Shown here: in pieces, positions 46,905-59,830 of the stretch
Layout: each line of letters opens with the position of its first letter
How positions within the stretch are numbered: the first letter of the stretch is position 1
Assembly (NCBI GenBank): GCA_947179155.2
Contig: OX359269.1
Coordinates: forward strand, 51,142,524-51,206,523
From: Hedera helix
Lineage: Eukaryota; Streptophyta; Magnoliopsida; Apiales; Araliaceae
DNA: 64,000 nt
Reading direction: 5' to 3'
The notes under the pieces: generated by a model
Told to the model about the DNA's origin: nothing
The model's database searches: none
What the model saw: only the letters and a program-made list of their open reading frames with translations
Made by a program: the position numbers and the translations under genes

Positions 46905-47336
46905 GGGTCATTCGAGAATGACATTTTTTTTTAATTTAAAGTTAAAATTTTAATAAATTTATAAGTTAAAATTTTAGTAAATTTATAAATACAAGTGTTC
47001 GGCATCACTTTTATTTATAAATCGAAAATTATAAATAATAGTTGTAGATGTGGGCAATTAATAATGACTTATAAATTAAGTAAAATATAAAAATTACAAA
47101 AATATCATTTAGTAAGAAGAATATTAGAAAAATAAAAGAGAATATTTCTGTCATTTTATTTTGGTTGACTGACTTAAAAAAATAACTTATAAGTTATTTT
47201 TTTTAAGTAACAAAAATTTACTTATTTTTTTGATTTTTTTTTAACTTATAAATAATTTTTTTTTATTTCCAAACAGTTTTTTTAAATTACTTGTAAATTA
47301 AGTTTATCAACTTATAGGCAGGTGTCGAACAGGTTC
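46905..47336. mobile_element. 432-bp Tourist-like MITE, relative of the LIM-exon element
   Basis: The left end GGGTCATTCGAGAATGAC and right end GTGTCGAACAGGTTC correspond to the ends of the 11562-12000 element, with GTA on both sides (46902-46904 and 47337-47339). Internal ACTTATAAGTTATTTTTTTT and AATTTATAAGTTAAAATTTT stretches are shared. It is older and more diverged, and ends about 190 bp before the DEG9 start codon, so it may carry part of that promoter. Confidence 0.8.
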
Positions 47337-47527
47337 GTAGTAGTACTTATAAAATAAGTTCATATAAACTGTTCGCGACAGGGACAAGTCACTTAGAAGT
47401 TAGGGCAGCAGCATTTAGGCTCTAAACGCCGTCGTAGCCTTTCCCCGCCTCGTCATTTCCTCCTCCATGTAATTAAAGTTTTAATCTTTCTTCACTCAGA
47501 CAGACAACCCTAAACAAGTCTGAAAGA

Positions 47528-50500
47528 ATGGGCGATAACAAGAGCAAACGAGGTAGAAAGCGTAAAAACCATGTACCCGAAACCCTAGATTCCCAAACCC
47601 CCATCACCAACTCCTCTGCCCCTACCTTAGACGACGTCGTTTTCTCCGTGAGTAAGGTCGAACTCATCGAACCCTCATCCACCACCACCACCACCACCCA
47701 CCCCATTCGCCGCCGCGGCCGCCCTCGTAAAATTTCCCAAGACGCACCCGAAAATACCCTGGTTGCTTCGCCTACACGACGCATCGAGGCAAATGGCATT
47801 GCCGCTGCGCACAATTCGGTTGCTGCAGAATGGGAGAATGTGGCAAGGGTGGTACCTTCGATGGACGCGGTGATGAAGGTGTTTTGTGTCCATACGGACC
47901 CAAACTTCTCGCTTCCATGGCAGCGAAAACGGCAATACAGTTCGAGTAGTAGTGGTTTTGTAATTGGGGGTAGGAGGGTTTTGACAAATGCCCACTCGGT
48001 GGAACATTATACGCAGGTGAAGTTGAAGAAGCGTGGGTCTGATACGAAATTTGTGGCCACGGTGCTTGCCATTGGTACCGAATGTGATATTGGTGAGAAG
48101 TGCGAACTTTAGTGAAACTTTGTATCTTTATGACACTCATTTTGATGTATTATTGTTCTAGCTACATGCTAAATGAAGCAACATTTGTGATTGCCAGGTC
48201 CTTGTTACTGATATTAGGTTTGTGGTTTATTGGTGGTGCATGAACTATTTGATTGTTATTAAATGTAATTATGGCTGTGAAATGCTTGATATGGAGAGTG
48301 TAACTGCTAAATAATGCAAATTACCTGCAATTATATGTTGCTACCACACATGGTTTACTACAGGATACTTATTTAGTGCACACCCTAACGATAGTGCCTT
48401 GGGTTCCACCGTCGTTAAAAAAAAAGACTTGATGAGTTTTGAGAGGTTGAATTGGCTTGGTAGACATTCTTTGCTGCCATTTGGGCTTGATGAATTGTTG
48501 GCAAAATTTGCGCACTGCCTTTAAATAGGTTCATGATTTGGGTCGGCGCAGATTTTGGTTATACTAACTATTGTTAATAATTAATGTGATTTTGTGTACT
48601 GACTAGAGTTATTTTTATCATCAATTTTTTGACAAGATATTGATTGTTTCACCTTATGCCGCAGCTATGCTTACTGTAAATGATGATGCGTTTTGGGAAG
48701 GGGTGTCACCCGTGGAGTTTGGGGAGTTGCCTGCACTTCAAGATGCGGTGACGGTTGTGGGGTATCCAATCGGGGGAGATACAATATCTGTAACGAGTGG
48801 GGTTGTTTCGCGCATAGAGATTTTATCGTATGTTCATGGGTCCACTGAGCTTCTGGGATTGCAGGTTAAAAAGTTTATAACTCTCCCATATTTATTATTT
48901 TTGACAGTCTTGCTGACCGAATTGTCCTGACGTGTCACTAACTTGGTTCGTTTGCAGATAGATGCTGCTATTAACTCTGGAAATTCTGGCGGCCCTGCCT
49001 TTAATGACAAGGGGACTTGTGTAGGTATCGCTTTCCAGTCCCTTAAACATGATGATGCCGAGAATATAGGTTATGTCATACCAACACCAGTCATCAGGCA
49101 CTTCATCCGAGATTATGAGAAGAATGGAGGCTACACTGGTATATCTATTGAAATTTAGATTGTTTCACGATGTTTTGTAATATATTATTTCATATGTTGG
49201 TATATCAACAAATTTGAACTTTAAAGGAAATCATTAAAGTATTTTCATATGTTGTTATATTTTTTGTAATGATTTTCCCTTTCGAGTCGCCCCATACTCG
49301 AAATGTAGTAATGAGCAGATAATGCTTGAGGTTTTCAAATTCAACAGCATTTTCATATTAGCTGAAGTCATATATTAGAATGTAAAGCCTTCAAATCACT
49401 AATAAAGCTGAAGTATTAGATGATATTGGACTAGTCTTGCATTTTGAAGGTTGTTTAGCATTATTTTTGGTTGCAGCATTTGTTTGTCAGATATAATTTC
49501 CGGAGTTTAGCCTTCTTGCCTTTGATATTGTTTTGTTTATTTGTTAATTGTAGCTTAATCTTTTATTTTTTTCTTTTGGATCTGGTTCTATTTTCATAAT
49601 TATATATTTGTTTTCCAGGTTTCCCTATTCTCGGGGTTGAGTGGCAGAAGATGGAAAATCCAGATTTGCGTTTGTCATTGGGGATGAAATTTAATCAGAA
49701 GGGTGTTCGTATAAGACGAATTGATCCCACTGCACCAGAGTTCAAGGTTTTGAAGCCATCAGATATCATACTCAGCTTTGATGGGGTTGATATTGCTAAT
49801 GATGGAACAGGTAGGAATGTCTTTCTATCCAATAGGCCATCAGTTATTATTGTTTTTTTGTTGTTGTTAAAATGAGTCAAATGTCTTTTTGCTTTGTTTT
49901 TCTTTTTTCTTATTGCCTTATGATGTGCATCATATCAAACTTCCTACACTATTTTAGTTTTGCCACACTACAACCTTAATTTATTAGATTTGTTGTTAAA
50001 GGTTTAATTTGTTTATTTTGAGCTTTACCCCCAATAACTATTTATCATGACAGCATAGGTAAGATTTGCTTCCCTCTTCATGACTGCACGTATGAACTAG
50101 TGTTTTGTTTTAGATTTGTTGGGTTGGGTGGATTCCATAGTTGTCAGAATCTTACGATATGCGATACGTATTTTACGATACGAAATGGAGACAATTCGAT
50201 ACGTATCGCAGGGTGAATCTAAAATAATACTGTATCTTACGATTCAATTACGATTTGATACGATTCTTACGATACGATACAATGCACGATACTTTTTAAA
50301 AGCATCCAACTTGAAAAAGTTTTTATATAGATCCAAAAAGACTAAAAATTTTTTTTAAGCCATTTAACATTTCAATTGGAGAGGTTGTCTAGCACAAACA
50401 TATTTTATATCGCTTCATGAGCCTTTAATAACTTTTTAGAGTATTATATCTAATTAAAAATATCGCTCTATTTTTTTAACGTCACTTTCTATAAGCAGAT

Positions 50501-53437
50501 ATATAAATCTTCACTTGTTAATTTGAATTATTCTCTTTTATTTTATAGATTAAAGTGAATCTGAATTGTCGTTTTCTCTCGTTACTCTATAAAGATTACT
50601 GAAATAATATCTAATAATATGACTCTAATAATAATATTTAACTTTAAAATTTATTTTTAGTCTGTAATAATATTTACTTGACTACTTGTATATATAGTTA
50701 AGCTTGTGTTTTATATGTTTAAATATATATTACTATATTTTTTTCCCGAGATACGATACATGAAACATGATATAAGGGTTTTTGATACGCGATACAATTC
50801 AAAATTTGACACTACAGTGGCCTCCCATATGCATATATGAGTATTATATCTTCACTTATGAAGATGGAATAATTAGACTCATTGCTTTTCCTTCAAAATT
50901 TCATTTTGGAATCATTGAGAACTGTATTCATATATTGGGGTTTTGGACTGTGCCATAGCATATATGTAGTTGCTGAGTTAGTTTCTTTGGACAACTATGA
51001 AGTGTATACTTTTTGAATACCAAATCCCCCTTCCATTTTTCTATAATAGCTTTCTTTGACAGTTGTATTTTGAGTTGCTGTTGCAAACATGTATCTGGAA
51101 TACGTGTAATCTAGTATGTAGTTCCTTTTTCCGCTTCCTAACTCTATTTTTGGTGATTTTCAGTTCCGTTTAGGCATGGAGAGCGGATAGGTTTCAGTTA
51201 CCTTGTTTCACAAAAATATACCGAAGACAATGCAGCAATCAAAGTTCTGCGCAATTCTGAAACACTCAAATTTGACATCAAACTTGCATCTCACAGAAGG
51301 CTAATTCCAGCACACAACAAAGGCAGACCTCCGTCATATTACATTATTGCAGGATTTGTTTTTACAACTGTATCAGTTCCATACCTTCGATCTGAGGTGC
51401 ACATTTGTTTCAAAACTTTCTGAATGCATTTGGATTCAAGCTTACTCCTGCAATAATCAAAACATTAGTCATGTCAAATGAACAACTAATTTCTATTACA
51501 TGGATAATGTGACTCTAATAATACTTTAGAGAGAAGGGACGGACAGAGTGGCTGATGTCCTCCACTTTGAGGTGAGGCTTATGATAAAAAAAAAAAAAGA
51601 TTAATAAAGGATAACATTATTGACGAAGTTAGATTACAAAACTTGAAGTTAGATTTAGTGTTAATCTAAGGGCTCTTTCCCCATCTTGTTAATGTTTCTT
51701 TTGGTTTAGAGTCATAAAATTACTAATGAAGATGTTGACAAGACATAGCTGATCATATTCCATGACCTTTTTTAACTGTTAACGCGGGCAGTATTGGCCA
51801 TTATGACATGGTAATTGCTTTAGGGTCCATTAAGGAATACAGGTCATTAGGTATTATGACGGCCATTACAATGTTGATTTTCATTCTTAATGCAATATCG
51901 CCATGTTACAATTGAGACATCTCTGAATCGTCAGATGTTGCATAACATCATAGGCTTTCCTAGAAACCATAATGAGTATTTTCCCCTACGACTTCTGATA
52001 GCATGATTGCTGAAAGGTGGCACATGAAAAACTAAAATTCACTAGTTGCCTGAGCCCTATGTTTTTACATGTTTGCCATACAAGAAGTAATTTTACTTTT
52101 CACTGGTGCTATCATTAGAGGTGCTATTATTGGACATCTCAGTAATCAGTATATATGTCTAAACAACATAACCATCCTTTTATTTTGTTACCTATTTGAG
52201 CTACTTATAGTTTTTGCCTTCAAGTGTTGTTCTTATAAATTTGAACGTCCAAGGTTTCTTTGCATTATAGTTGTTTCTCGTTATTGCACATTTTGGCCGA
52301 TGACTTTAATGTAGCATATCTTATTATATGCAAGTTTGATGCTCTAAAATTTTCCCCGATAAAATGTATTTATTTATGTGAACAGTGGTTAGCTGGTATT
52401 TTGGTCCTAAGAAAATATCTTGTTGGATCATGTGAATCTAATTTGATTTTAATTGTCCTAGAATTTGAATGACATATGAGTTGTTTGTTGAGTAGCTGAA
52501 TGGTGCTAATTTCTACTCATCTTTTAAAACTGATTTGCTTCCAGTAATAAATATCATTTAGACATTTAGCAAGGATGTCCGCCAATTTTTCGGTGATATG
52601 TTGTTGTACTTGGGCTTGGTCTATTATTTCCTCTATAGCTTCTATTTACTTGTACAACTTGAAGTCTTTATCACAAATTTTTTATTGATTTTAAGTTGTG
52701 ATATCATGGTTGTTGATATTTGTTAAAGCTTTTCCCTATTACTGTATGTATTAACTCTTTATGCTACATATTCAGTATGGAAAGGATTATGATCTCGAAG
52801 CTCCGGTCAAGCTCCTGGACAAACTCTTGTACGAAATGCCACAATCTCCTGATGAACAGATTGTTGTGGTCTCTCAGGTGCTTTTTTTCCTTCTCGTTTT
52901 TACTTGTTCATTTATGCTATTGTAGGTTCAATGTTGTATAGAAAGTCTCCTGGTTTTATTCTCACATTTTCTTTCCCGTGTCAAATTATTTTAAAGGTGC
53001 TAGTGGCTGATATCAATATAGGATACGAGGACATTGTCAACACCCAGGTTAGTTCTGGTTGATGCAAGTGCTTGTGATAACTGTAACTAAATTGGGTTAA
53101 CATTTCTATATCTGAGTGTTTTTGCTTCATTATATATGTTTAGGTTCTTGCTTTCAACGGTCAGCCTGTGAAGAATCTAAAGAGCTTGGCCAACATGGTA
53201 GAGAACTGTGATGCCGAGTTTTTGAAATTTGATTTGGAATATCAGCAGGTATACTCTCGTCTCCTTTCTCTTGCTCTCTTCTTTCTCGGTATTCCCATTT
53301 TTCCTTGAAATATTTTGTAATCCTTTTTGTTTGTGCAGATTGTCGTTCTTCGGACAAAGACAGCTAAAGCAGCGACTGTAGACATCCTAGCAACACATTG
53401 TATACCTTCAGCCATGTCTGATGATCTCAAGACATGA
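47528..53437 (+). CDS. DEG9: DEG9-type serine protease (DegP/HtrA family), nuclear
   Basis: ATP-independent trypsin-like protease of the DegP/HtrA family; Arabidopsis DEG9 is a nuclear protease affecting cytokinin and light signalling regulators. Nine exons: 47528-48092, 48665-48864, 48958-49138, 49619-49810, 51164-51396, 52776-52877, 52997-53047, 53144-53248 and 53339-53437, giving 575 residues. The catalytic triad is visible: H156 in T-N-A-H-S-V-E-H, D187 in E-C-D-I-A, and S265 in N-S-G-N-S-G-G-P-A-F. The protease core is followed by PDZ-type sequence (V-L-K-P-S-D-I-I-L-S-F-D-G-V). The N terminus is basic and low in complexity, with K-R-G-R-K-R-K near residue 7, fitting a nuclear signal, and R-R-R-G-R-P-R-K at 61-68, an AT-hook-like motif. 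The C terminus I-P-S-A-M-S-D-D-L-K is conserved in DEG9. Introns 4 and 5 are longer than 1.3 kb; intron 4 holds a MITE. Confidence 0.96.
50135..50820. mobile_element. Candidate MITE with GATACG-rich ends, DEG9 intron 4
   Basis: The left end CCATAGTTGTCAGAATCTTA, followed by repeated CGATACG words, is mirrored at the right by GATACGCGATACAATTC and TTTGACACTACAGTGG. The core is AT-rich and non-coding. A target duplication was not identified, so the superfamily is open. Confidence 0.55.
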
Positions 53438-54116
53438 GGCTATATAATCAGGAGGGTCCTTTAAGTCTTGCAAAAAATAATTTCTTGATCCCCAGTTGCA
53501 CCATATTTTATTTTAAAAAAAATTATTTGTCTTGGTTTTTAAGTCATTTTTCAAAAAAGTGCCCCCCACCCCACAAAATGTAGAGCAATCTATCAAGTGT
53601 TAGATTCAGAACATTATGCATACCCAGCATTTTTGTGTAGCTGGTTTAATTATGTAGTGATTGTTGCTGGGTTGCTTCGCCCTATCGATTTTAATTGTTG
53701 GTTAGTAGTGTAGACAAAGGGTGTGAAATCTTTTTGTAGTTTATCTAGACAGTTTTATCTTTTTTGAGTGTGCAAGGAAAATACTTTGCCTCCATATTTG
53801 CAACTTCAACGGAAAGGCAGCCTATTTAAATTATTAGCCATCTCCTAATTATCTACGTACTTTCTAAAAATAAAACTTTCAAATCTTATAAAAGGGGTTA
53901 CTAATCTCAGTATTGTAGGGAAAATGTTCATAGGGTTTATACGAAGTGTGTGATTAAGATTAAGATTGGTGAGAAAGGTACTTGGTTTGTGTGCAAGCTG
54001 CTGTTGAAGACAGATCTTGCACCTATCTTACTCCGGTAGGATGGACCGATATGGGTATTGGAGCAGGAATATAAGAAACTGAATAATTAGTTTAAATCCG
54101 TAAGTCATAGTACAGT
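53438..54116. other. Convergent 3' flanks of DEG9 and the UMAMIT pseudogene
   Basis: Likely DEG9 3' UTR followed by short spacer DNA. No further gene was recognised. Confidence 0.5.
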
Positions 54117-55917
54117 TTATGTAGCTCTGTGATTTTGCATTAGAAGAGGGGTTTTATGTGAGGAAGTAGGCAGCTGCCTTTCATGATCGGCTGCAGCAGC
54201 AGCAGCAGCAGCATGCATTCCAGCATTCTCCATATCTTCTATAGACTGCCCCCACATCACTCCATAAAATCCTGTGACAATCAAAGTTGCTCCAACAACA
54301 CTGCAAATTTAGACGGAAGTGCATATTGGTGAATAGTATTGGGAATTACTCTCTGCATTGTAACTATGCCTGTAAGCTTAGCCCCATATTTTTTTTCACA
54401 CAAATTTGGGACAAGTAGATGTATATTTTAAGTTAAAAAAGAGTCGGATGTTGTATGTGTGCGCGAGAGAAAGGGAAAGTTTTCACCTTCCTAGATGGAG
54501 TGCGTCACCAAGGAAGATGACGCCAAATAGGGCAGCAATAGCAACGCCAAGGGACTTAAACATGGACACAAAAACAGGGCCGTTCTTACGTACACACCAT
54601 GTTTGTACCCAGAATGTTACCACACTCCCAAGTCCCAAACAGAGCCTAATTAACAAGTTAGGAACCAGATTATATACTCTAGTTGTAGGTACGAAGCTTC
54701 ATCCATAACCACTATACGAATTACTATAAAACTTAAATGAGAACAGAATCAAGAGTTAAAAAGCTGCTGGTTTACTTGCGGAGTAGATGATAGCGATTAG
54801 CTCGATCCCAGAACCTATTTTCCAAGCATTTGGGTGGTCTCTCTCTGCAACTAAAGACACTAGTGTGCATTGGATGGTTCCAAACAAGCAATAGAAAGAC
54901 ACTATGGTCAATTCCGATGGATACCCTTTCAGAATTGCCGCCTTCAAAGGCAAAGCAACAAAGGAAGATGATGATCAGTTTCATTCTCATGAAGAGGAGG
55001 AATTTGTTAGTTCTTCAAGTGCTCTTTTTTCCTCCAGATTACCTGAAAAGTGTTCCATATCGAAACCGATAAACTAGCAATTGCAAGGAAAAGACCTCCA
55101 ATAATTTGTCAACATGTCGGAGAATGATATAGATTGCATCAGCAAGGAATCAATTGCAGGACCCTTGTAAAGGGTTACCACCATGGCTCCAGAGATTGAT
55201 ACCAAGGTTGCCATGATTTTAATCTGGCTCCTTACATTTATCTTTTCCATCCTGCAAGTTTATAAAAAAGAAAATCAGACTAATTCCCTTTAAATTCAAT
55301 ATTGATGTGGATCCCAATCTCTCTATATATCTCTGTCTCAACAATAGGTGAAAAGAGGGAAACCTGAAGACAGCAGCAAGCAAAAAAGTGAAGGCAGGAA
55401 TCAAGTTACTCATAGCAGATGCAAGAGGGAGAGCTATAATTTACACCAGTGAATACACAGTTCTGCGCGCATTACAGTAATCCTACAAAAAGTTGTGCCA
55501 AAGATCTAATAATCTTCATTTCCTTATAAAGAAATTAACCCAAAATTTAAGTCAATCAAATGAAAACCTCTTCTTGCATACATACCCAATCAGGCCCAGG
55601 AGAAAAAATTTACCGAGGAGAGAAAAAGCGAGTGGAGGTCTACTTGTTCTGCACAGAAAGAAGAAAAAAGAATAAAAATCTGAATTTGTATAGCATAACA
55701 GCAGCGTCGTTGGAATTACATATCCTACCTGTGGAAGATGAGAGAAGAAGGGAGGAGGATGAGAGTAGCAAGGGAACTAGAGTAGACAACAAACACAAAA
55801 TGGCTCATTCCTTTAGACATAGCTGCTTTGCTGAGTGTTGTTAAGCCAATATCAAGGCATTCCACCATCACCATGGTCCATGGCTACAAATGCCACCACA
55901 CTCGCCTTTAATCCCAT
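54117..55917 (-). pseudogene. UMAMIT/WAT1-related (EamA, nodulin MtN21-like) transporter pseudogene
   Basis: Remains of a ten-helix amino-acid exporter of the UMAMIT (WAT1-related) family. Exon-like parts (minus): 55917-55729, 55648-55586, 55482-55364, 55251-55043, about 54941-54776, 54645-54487 and 54300-54117. Family blocks survive: T-L-S-K-A-A-M-S-K-G-M-S, S-N-L-I-P-A-F-T-F-L-L-A, S-E-L-T-I-V-S-F-Y-C-L-F-G, G-D-A-L-H-L-G and G-F-Y-G-V-M-W-G-Q. Damage: a 7-bp duplication (CATGGAC) in exon 1 shifts M-G-L-K-A-S out of frame; exon 3 has an in-frame TAA and then a frameshift inside Y-S-S-P-S-L; exon 4 shifts again and meets TAG; exon 5 lacks a good donor. A CAG/GCT run at 54191-54211 encodes polyalanine near the end. 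Its neighbour DEG9 also neighbours UMAMIT genes in Arabidopsis (recalled). Confidence 0.88.
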
Positions 55918-55922
55918 CTTTC

Positions 55923-55955
55923 AGAGCATCTCCAGCAATCTGTTGGAGATGCTCT
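55923..55955. repeat. 33-bp perfect-type hairpin, remnant of a GAGCATCTCCA MITE
   Basis: AGAGCATCTCCAGCA, a 3-base loop, then TGTTGGAGATGCTCT: 14 of 15 arm bases pair. The arms match the terminal repeats of the 31385-32027 element, so this looks like two MITE ends with the centre deleted. It sits 6 bp upstream of the first ATG of the UMAMIT pseudogene. Confidence 0.7.
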
Positions 55956-55959
55956 CACT

Positions 55960-58829
55960 CTTTCTTTCTGTCAATCTTTGTCTTCTGCGAATATATGCAT
56001 GTACTCATCCTCAGCATCCAGGGGAAAGGGAAAGGAACATTTTGTTGACAGAATAGTTTCACGCCGGAATGAAACGATGGTGAGAATCACAATCAAATTA
56101 TAAAAAATTAAAATTAAACACTTTATTCGCGTATTTGATAAATTATTTAAAAATTATATCGAAATAAAATTAAATAAAATATAATGGCTAAAATCTCTCT
56201 AATTAACTAATTATAATAATAATCCAAAATAAGTATAATACATATTAATATTATATTATATATTCACAGATAATATTATTATAATATAATATAACATAAA
56301 ATAAATATAATATATACTAATACAGATAATAATATATATTATATTAGCTATTTTATATATTTATATATATAATTATAATATAATATAAAATAAATATAGT
56401 ACATATTAAAAATATAATACTATAATACTATATATTTAATATCTAACATATATTAATATATGTTTAATATATAATATAATATATATCATGTATATTCTAT
56501 CAAAATAATATAATAAAAAATAAATATAATACCTACTAATATATATTATATTATATTTATTTATTTGGATGACATTTTTTTTAATTCTTTTATTCATTGG
56601 AATTGCTATTCTTTAAAGAGTTAAAAAATTGCGATTTTAATATATAATTTTTTTTTGATTTTATTAAAATAATTATTTCGACCAAAGAAAAAATAATACT
56701 TTATAAGAAACATCATTTTTTCCCGCACTCAATTCCTTCAAACGAAAGGCTCATTGTTTTTCTTGAGTGGGGAAAAAGCGAGTGAATGGCTTGCTAATAT
56801 GCTCAATCAGCATTTGAATAACATCACCATGATTTTAGCCAAGATAACACATAATAGGAATATCTTGTGGGCTCCGTTTTCTCTGTATATGCATTACCAA
56901 ACACTGTTCCTGATGCCGATGGTTTTGGCCCATCTATCTAATCCAAATAACATTAATAGCGAGGGGTAGGGACGCTTCAGGCTTTATACCTATCGGACAA
57001 ACTATTTGAGTTGAATTGAATATTAAGTTGTTTAAATTTAATTTATAAAATTTATAAAATATAAAATAAGAATTAATTAAAATTTATTTAGTTATTGAAT
57101 TGGGTTAAATGTTAAATTGAGTCTGAACTGTTTAATCTCTTCTAACGAATATAATCCGAATATCAATAGAAAATTATAATTCAAAAATATTCGAATAATT
57201 TATCGAATTTTAAATTTTACTATTATTTGAATCGTTTATATTTTGAATCTTACTTTTAGTCGAATATGTACAAATCGAGTTCGAACCATTTGGTTCATTT
57301 TACAATCTTACTTGCCATTTTTGTTCGAATGAAGTTTACTTTTTAACTCATTGGCTTTACGAGTATAAATAAAATACTTGTTCGTTATAAAATATATCAA
57401 TATAAAATTAATTTTAACCTTTTAAATTTATTTAAGTTATTGTCAAATTCAAAATTGGTGCCCTCGAAGCTGATGCGTCAGACCTATCTTATTGTCTTAT
57501 TTGAACTTGAACCGGCGTAAGGAGGTTTAGTAAAGTATAGTCTCGTACGACTTATGGTTCTAATAGCATAAAATATAGAAACTCTATTATGCTAGTTTAC
57601 TTTAGAAGACCTAGGGACTGTTTGTTTAGGACTGAATAAATCTAAATGACTGAATATAATAGTTAATAGCGAAAATGATAAATTTAGGTAAAATTAGTTT
57701 TTACCCAATTGTAATTGTCATACTTTGTGAAATAACCCACTAAACTAAAAACACTGTAATTAGGTAACTAAAATTTTAAAAACATTATAATTGTCTCATT
57801 TTGTCAATTTTTATAAACCTCTGTCAAATTGTGTACAGTAATTTGCTACGTGACTTTTAAAAAGATGACATGAAAAATGAGTAAGCAGCAATTGGGATCC
57901 CAGATATCCAGCAAGAAAAATTTTAAACTTACCCATATTTTCTATCCACTAAGCTTACTTGCATTAAAGATAAATGAGTGTGATCCACTTTTGAATTAAA
58001 AAGATAAAATGAGGTGGAGTCAAACTCATATATCTTTAATACGGATAAGCCTAACGGATAAAAAATATGATTAAGTGTGGTTTACTCAATTTAATTGAGA
58101 TTATAATTTTATTCGAACTTTGTATCTCAACCGATAGGAGTTTGATATGATGTTGAACTTGATAACTTAAGGCAAGAATTTTTAATACTAAATCGATTAA
58201 ATTGAAAGCCAAATGACTCAGTTACGGATCGTTTCATGCCATATTATATACTAGTGATGTGGATTTGTATTCATTTTGAATATCTAAATTGACCTCAAAA
58301 GATCAAAGTTGATACTATTTTTAAAAACCAATGGGAATAACAATGAACTTGCATTTCTCTATGAGATGCCATTTATATACTAAGAATATCTTAAAAACAA
58401 TAATCGTGGGGTACCCATTTTAAGGCATTTAAATAACAAATTTATACATACTACTTTCAGTACATTTACACAATCTCTCTAACTCACTCACTAGACGATG
58501 TTCTGCAATTTATGACTCCCTGGGAAGTCTTTGTTTCCTTTCTAGTACCCATCGACCAACCCAAAAAAGAAATTGTGCACGCTCTCAAAACCTACAAACT
58601 TGCACGCCTTATTACATATTTCACTATCAATATTCATCATCATCATTTATTTATTGATTATTCACAAAAAAAAAACAGAAGAAGAAGAAATATAGTCCTC
58701 AATCATGAAGAGATGCGGCAAGTCTTGTTTACGTCATCCCACGCCAGCGCATGTTAACGCAAACCAAGCGCACCAACGACACTTACCGACCTTCATCTTT
58801 TCTCCGATTACATCCTACGCATCTTCAGC
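55960..58829. other. AT-rich intergenic region
   Basis: 56090-56720 is extremely AT-rich with many TATAAT/ATATTA repeats. A sequence at about 57608 (GGGACTGTTTGTTTAGGACT followed by GAATAAATC) resembles a left end of the 29428-type MITE, without a matching right end. The right 150 bp are the likely 3' UTR of the next gene. No coding region was recognised. Confidence 0.5.
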
Positions 58830-59321
58830 TTAAACTCGTTCATCCTTACCGAGATCCATGGATCCTTTCGCAGACACCGGAAACGCAGCGTACCGAGACG
58901 AGAAATTCCGAAACAGATAATAATCATCGGCTTGGTCCGAATCACCGTTCTGTCCCGGTCCTTCATCAAAATTGAGAGCGTAACTCAAAGGATCGTACTG
59001 GAATTTCGAACTCTTGCTACTTGCTAAACCGCTCTTATTCCGATTGAACCCACGGATGAAGGTTTTCCACTTGGGACCGGCGACGATCTCGGACCACTCT
59101 CGGAGCTTCTTGAGAGAGTTGATTCCTCGAGTCCACAGCCCTTGGTCGCTTCCCGACGAGCGTATCTTGCTCCACCAACTCAATCCGACGCCGGGAGATG
59201 ATCGATTGGATGATGATCCCAAGTAAGGGATGCCAAAACAGCAGCGCCTCTTGACGAACTCCATTTCTGAAGCCTCTTCGTTCGACTCCACATCTATCGG
59301 AGAAAATTCACGACTCTCCAT
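58830..59321 (-). CDS. Intronless small protein of a plant stress-induced family, unknown function
   Basis: A single open frame of 163 residues. The start is set at M-E-S-R-E-F-S-P-I-D; an in-frame ATG at 59372 would add a hydrophobic, tyrosine-isoleucine leader encoded by an AT microsatellite and is unlikely. Conserved blocks seen: F-G-I-P-Y-L-G at 29-35, W-W-S-K-I near 49, P-K-W-K-T-F-I-R-G-F-N-R-N at 83-95 and F-Q-Y-D-P-L-S-Y-A-L-N-F-D-E-G at 107-121, followed by an acidic stretch. The last two blocks are familiar from plant proteins annotated only as stress-induced or unknown. No signal peptide or membrane segment is visible; it is serine-rich, basic in the middle and probably largely disordered. 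Function is not known to me. Confidence 0.85.
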   Translation of the reverse strand: MESREFSPIDVESNEEASEMEFVKRRCCFGIPYLGSSSNRSSPGVGLSWWSKIRSSGSDQGLWTRGINSLKKLREWSEIVAGPKWKTFIRGFNRNKSGLASSKSSKFQYDPLSYALNFDEGPGQNGDSDQADDYYLFRNFSSRYAAFPVSAKGSMDLGKDERV

Positions 59322-59830
59322 CGCATATATATATATATAGGAGCATATATGAAGAGAGATTTGATTTACCACAAACTCCTAGCGTCTCTCTCTTCCCTCT
59401 CTGTCAATATATTTCTTGTTCCAGATATATACAAAAAATTGTTATAAGGGATGTAACGGCGACAATGGCGACCGTGACCGGGAACTGCCGGTTCCGAAGT
59501 TGGGGCTTTTGGCTCTGTATGAGACGCTAAGTGGGGGCCGGAGTGAATGATTTAATCATTTTAAGCTTTAGCGGATTGATCAGCTGTAGATGATAGGATC
59601 CCAGCCTCATAAGTGAGAGTGAATTGGTAGGCTTTTTCCAGTCATTTGCTTGCCTAGTTGTCCAACAGCTGTTTTTAAAATGTTTTTTTTTTCGAAATGT
59701 AACTTTTAATATATATTTATGAGTTTTTTTTTAATTATTTTTTATTTTATTTTTAAAGATAGAATAATTGAGAGATGAGAGTAGTAGTAATTAATTAATA
59801 TATGTGTAATAATAAAATTTTAAATCCATA

